Of a stretch of 29,667 nt of DNA, positions 21,441-29,667 are shown piece by piece. The position numbers were made by a program, and so were the translations under genes. The stretch covers positions 1 through 29,667 of IMG/VR virus record IMGVR_UViG_3300042473_000142. One strand, 5' to 3'. The notes beneath the pieces are model-generated. The model saw only the letters and a list, made by a program, of their open reading frames with translations. It did not search any database and was not told the DNA's origin. Source of the stretch: a virus. Numbering within the stretch: position 1 is the stretch's first letter; every line of letters begins with the position of its first letter.

Positions 21441-24233
21441 TTATGAAATAAATTTTTGCATATATGGGTCAATGTCATCATACATATGATATGGTGAAAC
21501 ACCAACCTTTTCCCAAAACACAACCTCATCGTCTGACATTTCCATAACGTCCTCCAATTTATCTTGATCTTCTTCATCAAAAGGAACACCATTGATTAAT
21601 TCGCATTGATCTTTTGTAAAGTAAGGTCTCTCTTCTGGATTTTTAACTAACAATCCATTTCTAACTTCTTCTTTAAAACAAACCAATAATGGTTCAACCC
21701 TTTTATTAAATGTTGCAATCGCCCTTTGAATATTATATTCACCTCTTAGATTAGGATTACTCTCTAATTCTTGGGGGTCAATTCTATAACAATTTAATTG
21801 AATAACGGAATCAATAGACTGGGGATCACCTTTGGTGTTCTCAAAATATGTTTCAATTTGTAAATCACTCCACCCCTTTTTTGGTCTATTAACTTTTTGT
21901 ACATCACCGTGTGTTGCCTTTGTTCCGTTGTTTACATAATAAATCACATCACCGAGATTAACATTTAAGTTTTCTAAAATCGCCAACTCCATATGTGCTT
22001 GTCTTGACATTAACGCACCAGATTTGGTTGTTGTTTTACTTCTTTTAATGTAATCACCAACACTTTGTTTAATCTTGGCTTTATTTGCGATTTCCATTAG
22101 GGGGATATCTTGGTCAAAAATTCTATGTAAATAATCATAATACCATTCAACAAAATCTTGACCATAACCATTTAACAACATTTTAATTCCTTTATCTAAA
22201 AATACCTCAATATATTTTGGCATTTTCTTGGACTTAATTGAATTACCCGTTAACTTGACTTTACCTTTATCTGTTAATAACGCATAATTTTTACGAGCAA
22301 GATTAATACATGCGGGCCAACTGCCGTCAGTATCGAGGCCCATCGTTCCCCTCATACACATATCGTTAAATTCCGCAACATCAGCGTCAGCCCCAACATA
22401 TTCTTTACCTTCTTTCACCAACCAGTTAAGACCTTTACCAGCATACCTTCTATTTTCAACACCACTTGGAACAGAGAAATTAATGCCGTCAGTGTCCATC
22501 ACGCTCGCATTGTAACCCCTTTCTGTAAAAAAATTTATCATCATTCTTAAATACTGACGACCGGTACAGGTTATCATTTCACCTCTGTCCATATCACCCC
22601 ACGGAAATACTTGTGGTGCTGATAACGCACCAAAAAGTGAATTAATAAATATTTTTACAGGTAATTGGAAATTATCATACTTCTGTGATATTTTAACATC
22701 TTTTGATTTCCATTCGGCGGATAAGTTCTTATACATAATACGAGTATCCCTAAAGTAAGATAACAAACCTTTCATAACACCAGTTATATCTGATTCTGGA
22801 AACACATCGTGTGTAAGTTGGATTGATGGGTAAAGTGATGAGTAGTCCAATTTTAGAACATCTCTTGAATAACCCACCTTTAACAATCGTGATAATCCAC
22901 CGACAAAATTTCGTTTCTCTTTTTTCGCAGGAATCGCCAAACCATTTTTATATGACCACGCCAACATTACCAATTTCCAGATTGTTGCAGTACCCATTGT
23001 TGATACTCTCTCATAAGTTGTTGGAAGTAATGATGCTAATAGAAAAGACCCCTGATTAAACTGTTCATCAACTAATAACGTTTCTTCAAGGTCATCGTCA
23101 AGGTATCTCTCAACGATATCATCACCTGTTGTTTTAATATAGATATCACTTCTTCGTTCACAAATCTCATCAATCTTTGGGTCAACACCAATCTTTTTAT
23201 AATTACCATTCTCAATATTTAACCAATGTTCTTCCTTATCTCTATACATTGACCCAATTTTATTATGGTCAATATATACACGATCCTTTGCTTCTGCGTT
23301 AATATGTTTTGTTATGTATTTAAGACCTGCTTCTTTTATTGATGAATTAATTGCTTGGGCTCTACGTACAGAATGGATAATATCAATATTGTTATAACCC
23401 CACATTTGAGTTTGAACGAACCTCTCAACTTCGTTACCCAATTTTAACATTGAATCTTTTTGTGATATCGGTCGTTGACTGTTTAATGTTTTTGCGATTC
23501 TTTTTATGTCAATGTTTAAGATTTCACATCTTTCATAAATCCATTTCCAGTCAAAGTTAAATGAATTGTAACCAGATATTATTGATGGTTTTAATTCGTC
23601 AATGATTTTAAAAAATTCGGCAATACCTTTTCTCTCTTCATCATCGTTTGTACACTCAATAACCTTTCTGTATCCTTTATTGGTTTTAATACCGATCATA
23701 AATATCCTACCATCTTTTGGTTCTAAAGAGGTTGTCTCAAGGTCAAATACAAGTCTGGTAACACTATTATAATCCTCAAAACCTTTAAATAATCTTTTTT
23801 CTTTTGATACTAAGAATTGTTCTGTGGGGGTTAACATTATGAATTTATCTTTTGCTTTTTCACCCCACGGGTCAATACCACCCTCTTTAAAGAATTGTGT
23901 TAAAGATCTATAACCTTTCATTGATTTAACTAAGAATGTTAAACCTTTTTCTAATTGTTCGTTTCCGTCGGTTCGTAATTTATCTATAACGATACCATAT
24001 TTGGACATTGCTTCTTTTTGTAATGCTTTTGAACCTTGGTAAAAATTTAACCCACGTAGGTCACCAACCCAAGCAAACGCAATTAAACTATCTTTAACGA
24101 TTGATTTTCCCTTATCTGGGATTTCTTTGATTTTATATATACAATCTTTTTGATAATCAAACTCAATTGCAACAATGTGTTCTTCTGGATCATTCCCTTC
24201 TAAGAAGGATTTAATTTCTTCTGCTGATATCAT
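21441..24233 (-). CDS. Family B DNA polymerase with 3'-5' exonuclease (T4 gp43-like)
   Basis: 930 residues, close to T4 gp43 (898). Exonuclease motifs: Exo I LVFDLETTSLEP (D164, E166), Exo II GYNSFNFDWKW (D228), Exo III YLDDDLEET (Y377, D381). Polymerase motifs: A KLDYSSLYPSIQ (D463), B VKIFINSLFGALSA (K527, N531, G535), C VMDTDGINF (D580, D582). All catalytic carboxylates are present, so both proofreading and synthesis are expected. Motif C departs from Y-x-DTD-S: the Tyr is Val and the Ser is Gly. Motif B has Phe where Tyr is usual. It is the replicative polymerase of the phage. The C-terminus (DPYMQKFIS) may bind a sliding clamp; that is an inference. No helicase or clamp gene is beside it here. 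Confidence 0.95.
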   Translation of the reverse strand: MISAEEIKSFLEGNDPEEHIVAIEFDYQKDCIYKIKEIPDKGKSIVKDSLIAFAWVGDLRGLNFYQGSKALQKEAMSKYGIVIDKLRTDGNEQLEKGLTFLVKSMKGYRSLTQFFKEGGIDPWGEKAKDKFIMLTPTEQFLVSKEKRLFKGFEDYNSVTRLVFDLETTSLEPKDGRIFMIGIKTNKGYRKVIECTNDDEERKGIAEFFKIIDELKPSIISGYNSFNFDWKWIYERCEILNIDIKRIAKTLNSQRPISQKDSMLKLGNEVERFVQTQMWGYNNIDIIHSVRRAQAINSSIKEAGLKYITKHINAEAKDRVYIDHNKIGSMYRDKEEHWLNIENGNYKKIGVDPKIDEICERRSDIYIKTTGDDIVERYLDDDLEETLLVDEQFNQGSFLLASLLPTTYERVSTMGTATIWKLVMLAWSYKNGLAIPAKKEKRNFVGGLSRLLKVGYSRDVLKLDYSSLYPSIQLTHDVFPESDITGVMKGLLSYFRDTRIMYKNLSAEWKSKDVKISQKYDNFQLPVKIFINSLFGALSAPQVFPWGDMDRGEMITCTGRQYLRMMINFFTERGYNASVMDTDGINFSVPSGVENRRYAGKGLNWLVKEGKEYVGADADVAEFNDMCMRGTMGLDTDGSWPACINLARKNYALLTDKGKVKLTGNSIKSKKMPKYIEVFLDKGIKMLLNGYGQDFVEWYYDYLHRIFDQDIPLMEIANKAKIKQSVGDYIKRSKTTTKSGALMSRQAHMELAILENLNVNLGDVIYYVNNGTKATHGDVQKVNRPKKGWSDLQIETYFENTKGDPQSIDSVIQLNCYRIDPQELESNPNLRGEYNIQRAIATFNKRVEPLLVCFKEEVRNGLLVKNPEERPYFTKDQCELINGVPFDEEDQDKLEDVMEMSDDEVVFWEKVGVSPYHMYDDIDPYMQKFIS

Positions 24234-24332
24234 AATATATTTTTATTTGGTTTATTCGCTGCCGTGTGTTCTAACGACATTTACCTTTACAATAAAAACA
24301 TACGATATTAATTAATAATTGTCAAATGTTTA

Positions 24333-26210
24333 TTACGTCGTTATTATCCAATTATATGGAGAACCCGTTAAAAAACTTATTGCGGCTAAACCATCATATC
24401 CACCCGAACTTGAGTCTGGGGGATCGTTTGTTCCTCCAATATTTAAATTTACATTTGACCACCCTGTTGGGTTATATGTTGTGTTTCCACTAAAATCAAC
24501 TAATATGTGGTTAACATCTATTGCAGACATATTGTTGTCTCGTAATGATATTCTTGGCATTCCTTGTGTTGTACCAGACACTAATGTTGCACCTGATAGT
24601 GGTGTAAAATCAACATAATCTAAATTACAACTATGTAAAGCAAACGCGCCGCCAAACTCATTATTCTGTGCGTTTTTAAAAAATTGATTTGTACTTGGAA
24701 ATATAATATTAGTTAGGTTTGGATTTGAGTACACCCTTACAATACCTTGGAACGTCCCACTACTTGAACCACCTAGTTTTGTTAAAGGGGATAAATCCAA
24801 TGTTCCGATTAAATTACAGCTAAACGCTTGATACGCAGTAAAATTCTGTAATGACACCGAATGTGTAATACCTGTTAAATATGTATTACTATAGACCCTA
24901 AAATCACCACCAAGACCAGACAATGGTGTTAAATTTAAATTTCCTGTTAGATTACAATTGTATGCGTGGTATATTAAAAAAACTTGTGATGATATTGAAT
25001 GTGTAATCCCCGTTATATTTGGGTTTGAATAAACTTGGAAATCACCACCTAACCCAGATAGTGGTATTAAATTTAAATTCCCTGTTATATTACAATTGTA
25101 TGCGTAATATGTTGTAAAATTTCGTGATGATACAGAATGTGTTACACTTGTTAATCCACTATTACTCTGAATCCTAAAATCACCACCTAACCCAGACAAT
25201 GGTGTTAAATCTAAATTACCAGTTAGGTTACAATTGTTTGCGTAATATAATGTAAAATTATTCGGTGATGGTGAATGCGTTACACTTGTTAACCCACTAT
25301 TATTCTGAATCCTAAAGTCACCACCAAGACCAGATAACGGTGTTAAATTTAAATTTCCTGTTAGATTACAACCATACGCATAATAACTACTAAAATTTTG
25401 TGATGACACCGAATGTGTGATTCCTGTTAACAACGTGTTATTATGAACGGTGAACGATCCACCTAAACCGGATAATGGTGTTAAATCTAAATTTCCTGTT
25501 AGTTTACAACTATTTGCAAAATATAAGGTGATGTTTTGTGATGATGGTGCGTGTGTAATACCTGTTAAATTGGTGTTTGAATAAACTTGAAAAGTACCTG
25601 ACATTCCCGTGTAAGGTAAATTTAAATTTCCTGTTATGCCACAAGAAGATGCGTCATAAGTATTAGTAATTCTTGACGTTGTGTTATGTGTAATTCCGGT
25701 TAAAGTTGGGTTAACAGAAACATTAAATGTACTTATATTCGCTGTTATTGGTGTCATATCTAAATTACCAACAATTCCTGTACTTTGAATTCTATAGTTA
25801 TTTAGTGTTGGAATAGTGATGTTTGGGTTTGTTATACCAGTTAAATTTGGGTTTGTGAATAAGTCTAAACTAGTTGTACCACCAACCCCCCAATTATTTA
25901 ATCCAGATAAATCAATATGACCATATAAATTTTCATTATCTAAAGATAAACCCGTAATACCTCTAAAACTATTACCTTTCATTTGTATCGTTCTAACCCC
26001 AGGGTCTGATGTAAAACCAGTATATGTTGGCAATATTGAATTTCCTGCTGTTTGAGTAACATTTGTACCATTATCTAATTTCCAAGAAACACGTCTTGAA
26101 CCGCCACCACCAAAAAGAACGTTTGGATCAAAAGACGCGGTCGCACCACTCTTTTGAAATGTTAACACACTACCAATATTATTTCTTGCCGTAAATTGTT
26201 GTCTACTCAT
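24333..26210 (-). CDS. Leucine-rich-repeat tail adhesin
   Basis: 625 residues. After an N-terminal part (MSRQQFTARNNIGSVLTFQ, then SASFDPN-like and WKLDNGTNV) comes an LRR solenoid. The core is at least six 46-residue units of the form C-N-L-T-G-N-L-N-L-T-P-L-S-G-L-G-G, then F-R-I-x-x-N-S-G-L-T-S-V-T-H-S, then N-F-x-x-Y-Y-A-Y. Each unit holds two LRRs of about 23 residues and ends in a Cys, so one Cys per unit could stack along the solenoid. The C-terminus (YDGLAAISFLTGSPYNWIITT) is a short globular cap. Such LRR proteins in phage fibre clusters are candidate receptor-binding tips. It is next to a fibre gene and a BppU-like gene. No signal peptide, so not a secreted host-type LRR. Confidence 0.85.
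   Translation of the reverse strand: MSRQQFTARNNIGSVLTFQKSGATASFDPNVLFGGGGSRRVSWKLDNGTNVTQTAGNSILPTYTGFTSDPGVRTIQMKGNSFRGITGLSLDNENLYGHIDLSGLNNWGVGGTTSLDLFTNPNLTGITNPNITIPTLNNYRIQSTGIVGNLDMTPITANISTFNVSVNPTLTGITHNTTSRITNTYDASSCGITGNLNLPYTGMSGTFQVYSNTNLTGITHAPSSQNITLYFANSCKLTGNLDLTPLSGLGGSFTVHNNTLLTGITHSVSSQNFSSYYAYGCNLTGNLNLTPLSGLGGDFRIQNNSGLTSVTHSPSPNNFTLYYANNCNLTGNLDLTPLSGLGGDFRIQSNSGLTSVTHSVSSRNFTTYYAYNCNITGNLNLIPLSGLGGDFQVYSNPNITGITHSISSQVFLIYHAYNCNLTGNLNLTPLSGLGGDFRVYSNTYLTGITHSVSLQNFTAYQAFSCNLIGTLDLSPLTKLGGSSSGTFQGIVRVYSNPNLTNIIFPSTNQFFKNAQNNEFGGAFALHSCNLDYVDFTPLSGATLVSGTTQGMPRISLRDNNMSAIDVNHILVDFSGNTTYNPTGWSNVNLNIGGTNDPPDSSSGGYDGLAAISFLTGSPYNWIITT
24800..25650 (-). repeat. 138-bp tandem repeats in the LRR gene
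   Basis: The block CCTGTTA(G/T)(A/G)TTACAA recurs about every 138 bp from near 24806 to near 25640. Units differ by scattered substitutions, many at the exposed positions. In-frame expansion or contraction by recombination would change adhesin length. Confidence 0.85.
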
Positions 26211-26220
26211 ATTTTAGTTT

Positions 26221-27438
26221 TTAAGTATAATCGTTACCAACAGTCCAGAACATTATTGAACCATTATATGTGAATGTTAAAATATCAATGGCACTCGCAT
26301 TTGATGTTAATATAATAGAACCACCGCCACCATTCGCAACTCTATGTGTTCCTGCTGGCCCATTTATTGTTCCTAGTGTTAATGTTCTACCACCAACACC
26401 ATCTTGTCTAATTATGATAGTTCCGAAATCACCATTTCTAACGTTTGTTAAATTCAGCATTGTTGTTGCCGTTAGTGTTGCCTCATAATTTGTTGATGTT
26501 CCAGATACGTCCCAACTTATAGTTGTTCCACTACCGGAATTGTTGTATGGATTTACTGAAGAACCACCTGTAATACCTGTTACCGATATTGTAAAATTCC
26601 CACTAGAACCACTTACGTTAATATTACTACCACCTGTTAGTCCACTTACAGGTAAATTCTGATATGTTGTTGCTGAGATTGTATTTGCGGTTAATCCACT
26701 TGTAAATGATGTTGCACCTGTTACAGTTCCACCACTTAATGGTAGGTATTCACCCCCAGTTGTCCCAGTATAATTAACGCCAAAATCTGGATATGAACCA
26801 ACAACTTCAATATTTGTTCCACCAGTTATTGTCACAGTCTGATCTGTTGTTCCTGTTACAACCTCACCACTTGAATCAAGACCCAAGTTAATAATTGGTG
26901 AACCCGAACCTATTGTGTCTAAATTCAATGTTCCACCACTTATTGCAAAGTCACCCTGGAATGTTCTTGTTCCACCAGTTGCCGAAGCCACGGTTTCTTT
27001 AAGTTGGATTTTATTTGTTGTTAAATTAAGTTCTATTGTTTCTTCATCGGCCTCAGCAAGTCCTGCGATTTCATTATTAAGGTCTTCAGTTAAACCTGTT
27101 ACTTGGAAGTTACTACCCGTATTATAATCAAAAATAATAGTACCACCAGTAAAATATGTTCCACCAGTAACATATGTGTCACCAGTTATACTTACACCAT
27201 TTACACTTAAAGTATTTGCAGTTAAACCATTCGTAAATTCTGTTGACCCACTTATAGTACCACCCGTAAAAGAATTTGTAATTCCTGAATTAATATATAT
27301 TTTAAACTCGTCAGTTGTGATGTTTTTTGTTGTACCAGATGGTAAATCATAATTTACAACAACCAAAAGATCGTTTGGTGTTAAACCAGTTGATTGTACG
27401 TTTGGTAAATTAGATATTGGTAATGGTGAATTTGACAT
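26221..27438 (-). CDS. Tail fibre protein
   Basis: 405 residues, 10 nt before the LRR gene, start ATG at 27438. The start (PLPISNLPNVQSTGLTPNDL, then VVVNYDLPSGTTKNIT) is the kind of N-terminal attachment segment found on phage fibres. The body is Gly/Thr/Ser-rich with repeating strands such as GGTYFTGGTIIFDYNTG, GEYLPLSGGTVTG and LTANTISATTY, typical of trimeric fibre shafts. The C-terminus (RNGDFGTIIIRQDGVGG, FTYNGSIMFWTVGNDYT) looks like a beta tip domain. It is likely to be the shaft that connects the baseplate to the LRR protein; that pairing is an inference from adjacency. Confidence 0.82.
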   Translation of the reverse strand: MSNSPLPISNLPNVQSTGLTPNDLLVVVNYDLPSGTTKNITTDEFKIYINSGITNSFTGGTISGSTEFTNGLTANTLSVNGVSITGDTYVTGGTYFTGGTIIFDYNTGSNFQVTGLTEDLNNEIAGLAEADEETIELNLTTNKIQLKETVASATGGTRTFQGDFAISGGTLNLDTIGSGSPIINLGLDSSGEVVTGTTDQTVTITGGTNIEVVGSYPDFGVNYTGTTGGEYLPLSGGTVTGATSFTSGLTANTISATTYQNLPVSGLTGGSNINVSGSSGNFTISVTGITGGSSVNPYNNSGSGTTISWDVSGTSTNYEATLTATTMLNLTNVRNGDFGTIIIRQDGVGGRTLTLGTINGPAGTHRVANGGGGSIILTSNASAIDILTFTYNGSIMFWTVGNDYT

Positions 27439-27452
27439 AATTTATTTTTAAA

Positions 27453-27917
27453 TTAAAAGATTATTGTTGTTGTTGTGGTTGTTACGGGAATGATTGGTGT
27501 TTTAACACAACAAGGAAATTCTGAAACATAACAACTTTCATATGGTAAATCATCGGCGATAAAACTTTCTTGTATATTAATGAATAATCGTTCTCTAATT
27601 GGTAATATTAACACACCTTCTTCGTTTCTAAATAAAAACTGACCTTCATATCTTCCAGTTTTTTTTGTATCTTGTGATGTGAATTGGTAATAAATATAAT
27701 ATTCTGTTGGTGCGTTTGGATCCATAAGATCTTTCTTAACAAATCCCGCTGGTTTTGTCATAATTTTTGGAATGCTAGTTTCAATATCAACCATTGAGAA
27801 AAAGATTGACGATTCCTCAATAAAATCCATAAAATTATTATAGTCGCTGCGGCCGTCTTTCACAACCGACAATTTTAACAAGGGTAATGTCGCACCTTTT
27901 TTTATGAACCACTCCAT
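27453..27917 (-). CDS. BppU-like fibre-attachment protein ending in poly-Thr tract
   Basis: 154 residues, start ATG at 27917. The fold pattern is that of baseplate upper protein N-terminal domains: a first strand WFIKKGATLPLLKLSVV, then SIFFSMVDIETSIPKI, then YYIYYQFTSQDTKKTGRYEG, then a strand LFRNEEGVLILPIRERLFIN. In known BppU proteins this domain plugs into the baseplate and carries the fibre on its C-terminus. Here the protein stops just after a two-Cys segment (SEFPCCVKTPIIP) and a six-Thr run. That run is the kind of linker that leads to another domain, so the downstream domain may have been lost or split off; the fibre gene starts 15 nt after the stop. The call is by pattern only. Confidence 0.55.
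   Translation of the reverse strand: MEWFIKKGATLPLLKLSVVKDGRSDYNNFMDFIEESSIFFSMVDIETSIPKIMTKPAGFVKKDLMDPNAPTEYYIYYQFTSQDTKKTGRYEGQFLFRNEEGVLILPIRERLFINIQESFIADDLPYESCYVSEFPCCVKTPIIPVTTTTTTIIF
27464..27481 (-). repeat. Six-threonine codon tract at gene end
   Basis: ACA/ACC codons encode TTTTTT followed by IIF and a stop. The flanking IIPV and I are the same as in one sheath tract. Confidence 0.8.
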
Positions 27918-27931
27918 TTATTTTTTTATTA

Positions 27932-27938
27932 ATAAATA
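27932..27938 (-). promoter_or_regulatory. TATTTAT upstream motif of the BppU-like gene
   Basis: TATTTATTAATAAAAAA lies 14 nt before the ATG. The same core is found before the baseplate and sheath genes. Confidence 0.4.
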
Positions 27939-27972
27939 GTTCTTAATTCAAAAAATTAATTAAGAAATCGGT

Positions 27973-29631
27973 TTAATATTCTTTTCTTAATGAACCTTCA
28001 TAGAAATCAAATCGGTGGTGTTCCGTTGGTGTTGCAAGAAGTAATCCTGGTTTAATATTTCCTTTGATTGTTTCTTGATAACAATGTGACATTAGAACTT
28101 GTTCATATGGGTGTTGGAATTTTGTTTTAATATAACAATTATAGTTTCCTTCTTTTGTCATTACTATTGGCCAATTGGATAAATAGATTTCACCAGAAAC
28201 ATACGCTAACCCTTTATGTGATTTGATATGTTTAAATTCAAGATTTGGAGAATATGGATCAAGACCTTGTTTTGGAAGTTTCGGATTATTTGGCCAATGT
28301 TTTTCCCTAAATTCCTGACTTACATTATACCAAGACCATTGTTTATTGTGCGATCCATAGAACTCGGTGAAGTTTAACTTCAAATAATCAAAGTTTTCTT
28401 TTTTAATAATCTCAATTGACTTATCAAATAAATTATCAATATTTCTTACAAATCCATTTTTACAGGTAACATCTTTCCCACTATAAAAACTAAAATCGTC
28501 TTCAAAAAAATAATAATGTGATAGGTTTTCTTGGTCGTTAAAATGTTCCGCAATAAAAACTCTTCCACCCGTTATTCCGATGTTATTCTTTTTAATATGA
28601 ATAAAATCATATTCATCACATAATTCTCTATATCTTGGTGTTGTAGTTAAATCTGTTGAGTTATCAAGCAAAAACTTTTTTGTTTTATGAATAAAGTTCG
28701 GATCATAATCCAACATTGATTTTATTAATGTCTCAAATTGTTTTGGTGAATTAAATGTAATTACATATAAACCAACATCCCCATTATGGTTTGGAACAAT
28801 CTTCTTCCCTTCATTTTTCAAAACAACCTTATCATTCTTTAAATCCTCAAAAAATTTAAACACCAACCCATTTGATTCAATTTCACAATAATCAATAAGT
28901 GAAGGGTGTTGATATAAAAGAATTGTAAATAACGATTCTTCAGTACCCATATACCCAGAGTTCAATGTTTCAACCAATAAATTATAATACAAAACATTCA
29001 TCTGTGATATTGAATCTTTATCACCACCAAAAAATCCACCACGAGCAACAACTTTGGTTTTAGTACCAGATAACTCACACATCTTATCATATTTAAATCC
29101 GTGAACTTCCGTATTCGCATCATATGGGAAACACACAAATGTAAACTTATCAAATGATATTTTATCTAAAACTTTATCGTGTGTAAAATATCCTGGGTTA
29201 ACGGTGTTTGTTATTCCCGCGTCAACCCAAAATAAACGATCAGAATTAAATTTATCCAAAAGTTTTGCATCATTTAATAAAAACATTTTTGACATAACCA
29301 ACGGGTTATACATCTCAAGTTTTGCTTGAGTGGAATCCTTTAACCAACCAACCTGATTATACCAAGACGGGTTTGTTCTTATTCTTTGGATGAGGTCATA
29401 AAATTCATTATTTTTAAACCAAGATAATTCTCTTAAAATAAATTGGGTGTTATGTTCTTCTCTGTGTTGGAAAACAAATTCTTTTAATTTGTGATCACCA
29501 AAGATTATCATATTGTTTTCCACTTTTAATAATTGTGAAAACTTATCAAGGTAATGTTCGTATGAACGAGACCAACCTTCCGATAACTCACCTCTACCTA
29601 TATCCCATAAACCTGTTACTAATGTGATCAT
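27973..29631 (-). CDS. Two-domain glycosyltransferase (HtrL/YibB-like plus GT2-like)
   Basis: 552 residues. The N-terminal half opens ITLVTGLWDIGRGE, with FWVDAG (134-139) and ARGGFFGG (197-203), as in HtrL/YibB-type glycosyltransferases. From about residue 286 a second domain starts as GT-A enzymes do: VGLYVITFNSPKQFETLIKS, then FLLDNSTDLTTTPRYRELCD, then IKKNNIGITGGRVFIAEHF, and the metal-binding acidic motif FFEDDFSF (377-379). It would transfer sugars from nucleotide-sugar donors, to phage DNA, virion proteins or host surface glycans. In a fibre cluster, modification of fibre or sheath (for instance the Thr-rich tracts) is an attractive idea, but only an inference. Its ATGA start overlaps the stop of the upstream gene. 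Confidence 0.8.
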   Translation of the reverse strand: MITLVTGLWDIGRGELSEGWSRSYEHYLDKFSQLLKVENNMIIFGDHKLKEFVFQHREEHNTQFILRELSWFKNNEFYDLIQRIRTNPSWYNQVGWLKDSTQAKLEMYNPLVMSKMFLLNDAKLLDKFNSDRLFWVDAGITNTVNPGYFTHDKVLDKISFDKFTFVCFPYDANTEVHGFKYDKMCELSGTKTKVVARGGFFGGDKDSISQMNVLYYNLLVETLNSGYMGTEESLFTILLYQHPSLIDYCEIESNGLVFKFFEDLKNDKVVLKNEGKKIVPNHNGDVGLYVITFNSPKQFETLIKSMLDYDPNFIHKTKKFLLDNSTDLTTTPRYRELCDEYDFIHIKKNNIGITGGRVFIAEHFNDQENLSHYYFFEDDFSFYSGKDVTCKNGFVRNIDNLFDKSIEIIKKENFDYLKLNFTEFYGSHNKQWSWYNVSQEFREKHWPNNPKLPKQGLDPYSPNLEFKHIKSHKGLAYVSGEIYLSNWPIVMTKEGNYNCYIKTKFQHPYEQVLMSHCYQETIKGNIKPGLLLATPTEHHRFDFYEGSLRKEY

Positions 29632-29667
29632 AAATTTCCTGTTATTCTATCACACCAACCCTTTGAT
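29628..29667 (-). CDS. C-terminal end of an upstream gene (partial)
   Basis: The frame reading SKGWCDRITGNL then TGA runs in from the right edge and stops with ATGA overlap on the glycosyltransferase start, a coupling typical of co-translated genes. Only 12 codons are visible, so identity is unknown. Another frame also stops within this stretch, so this is tentative. Confidence 0.35.
   Translation of the reverse strand, partial: SKGWCDRITGNL

Noticed and set aside
24800-25650. CRISPR-like periodic repeats
   Set aside because: The period is 138 bp, the repeat and spacer are both coding, and units align over their full length as protein LRRs.

Overview
The window is a piece of a large, AT-rich, T4-like contractile-tailed phage (myovirus). 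It carries a tail sheath gene, a short tape-measure-like gene with its assembly-chaperone pair, neck and tail-completion candidates, a family B DNA polymerase, an SNF2 helicase and a tail fibre/adhesin cluster. Most genes lack a recognisable Shine-Dalgarno sequence and have A/T-only leaders. Together with threonine-rich linkers and a Bacteroidota-flavoured OmpA variant, this suggests a Bacteroidota (flavobacterial-type) host; that is an inference. The genetic code looks standard, with TAA, TAG and TGA all used as stops. I found no tRNA, rRNA, CRISPR array, integrase or insertion sequence.

Layout. 1-13754 is a leftward tail module: a very large baseplate-type protein with an embedded OmpA-like domain (runs off the left edge), tape measure, a chaperone pair in overlapping frames, a HAD-family phosphatase, an oversized tail sheath followed by a clear terminator, a gp15-like tail completion protein and a neck candidate. 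A tiny rightward gene lies in the sheath upstream region. At about 13.77 kb transcription diverges. 13819-20610 runs rightward: SNF2 helicase, a tandem array of five copies of one uncharacterised domain, a gp13-like neck protein and a small beta-rich protein. 20605-24233 runs leftward: an HNH endonuclease, a small ribbon-helix-helix protein and the DNA polymerase. 24333-29667 runs leftward: an LRR adhesin built from 138-bp repeats, a tail fibre, a BppU-like attachment protein, a two-domain glycosyltransferase and the last codons of a further gene.

The most unusual part is 15.58-19.07 kb. One array member is a three-part fusion: a zinc metallopeptidase (HEWVH plus a downstream Glu), a complete Mn/Fe superoxide dismutase with all four metal ligands, and the array domain. 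The stand-alone members begin with a conserved leader, M-(K/R)-I-I-I-(S/T)-E-x-Q-Y-K, that ends in (L/I)-x-E, the cleavage pattern of T4-type prohead proteases. A leader-like stretch also sits just before the SOD inside the fusion. I propose that these are proteins packaged in the head, processed at assembly and delivered with the DNA, with SOD and a protease among the cargo. The sequence suggests this but does not prove it.

A second recurring signal is TATTTAT just upstream of start codons, exactly 4 nt before the ATG in six genes and 12-34 nt before it in several tail and neck genes. It is probably the phage's own promoter or start-site signal.
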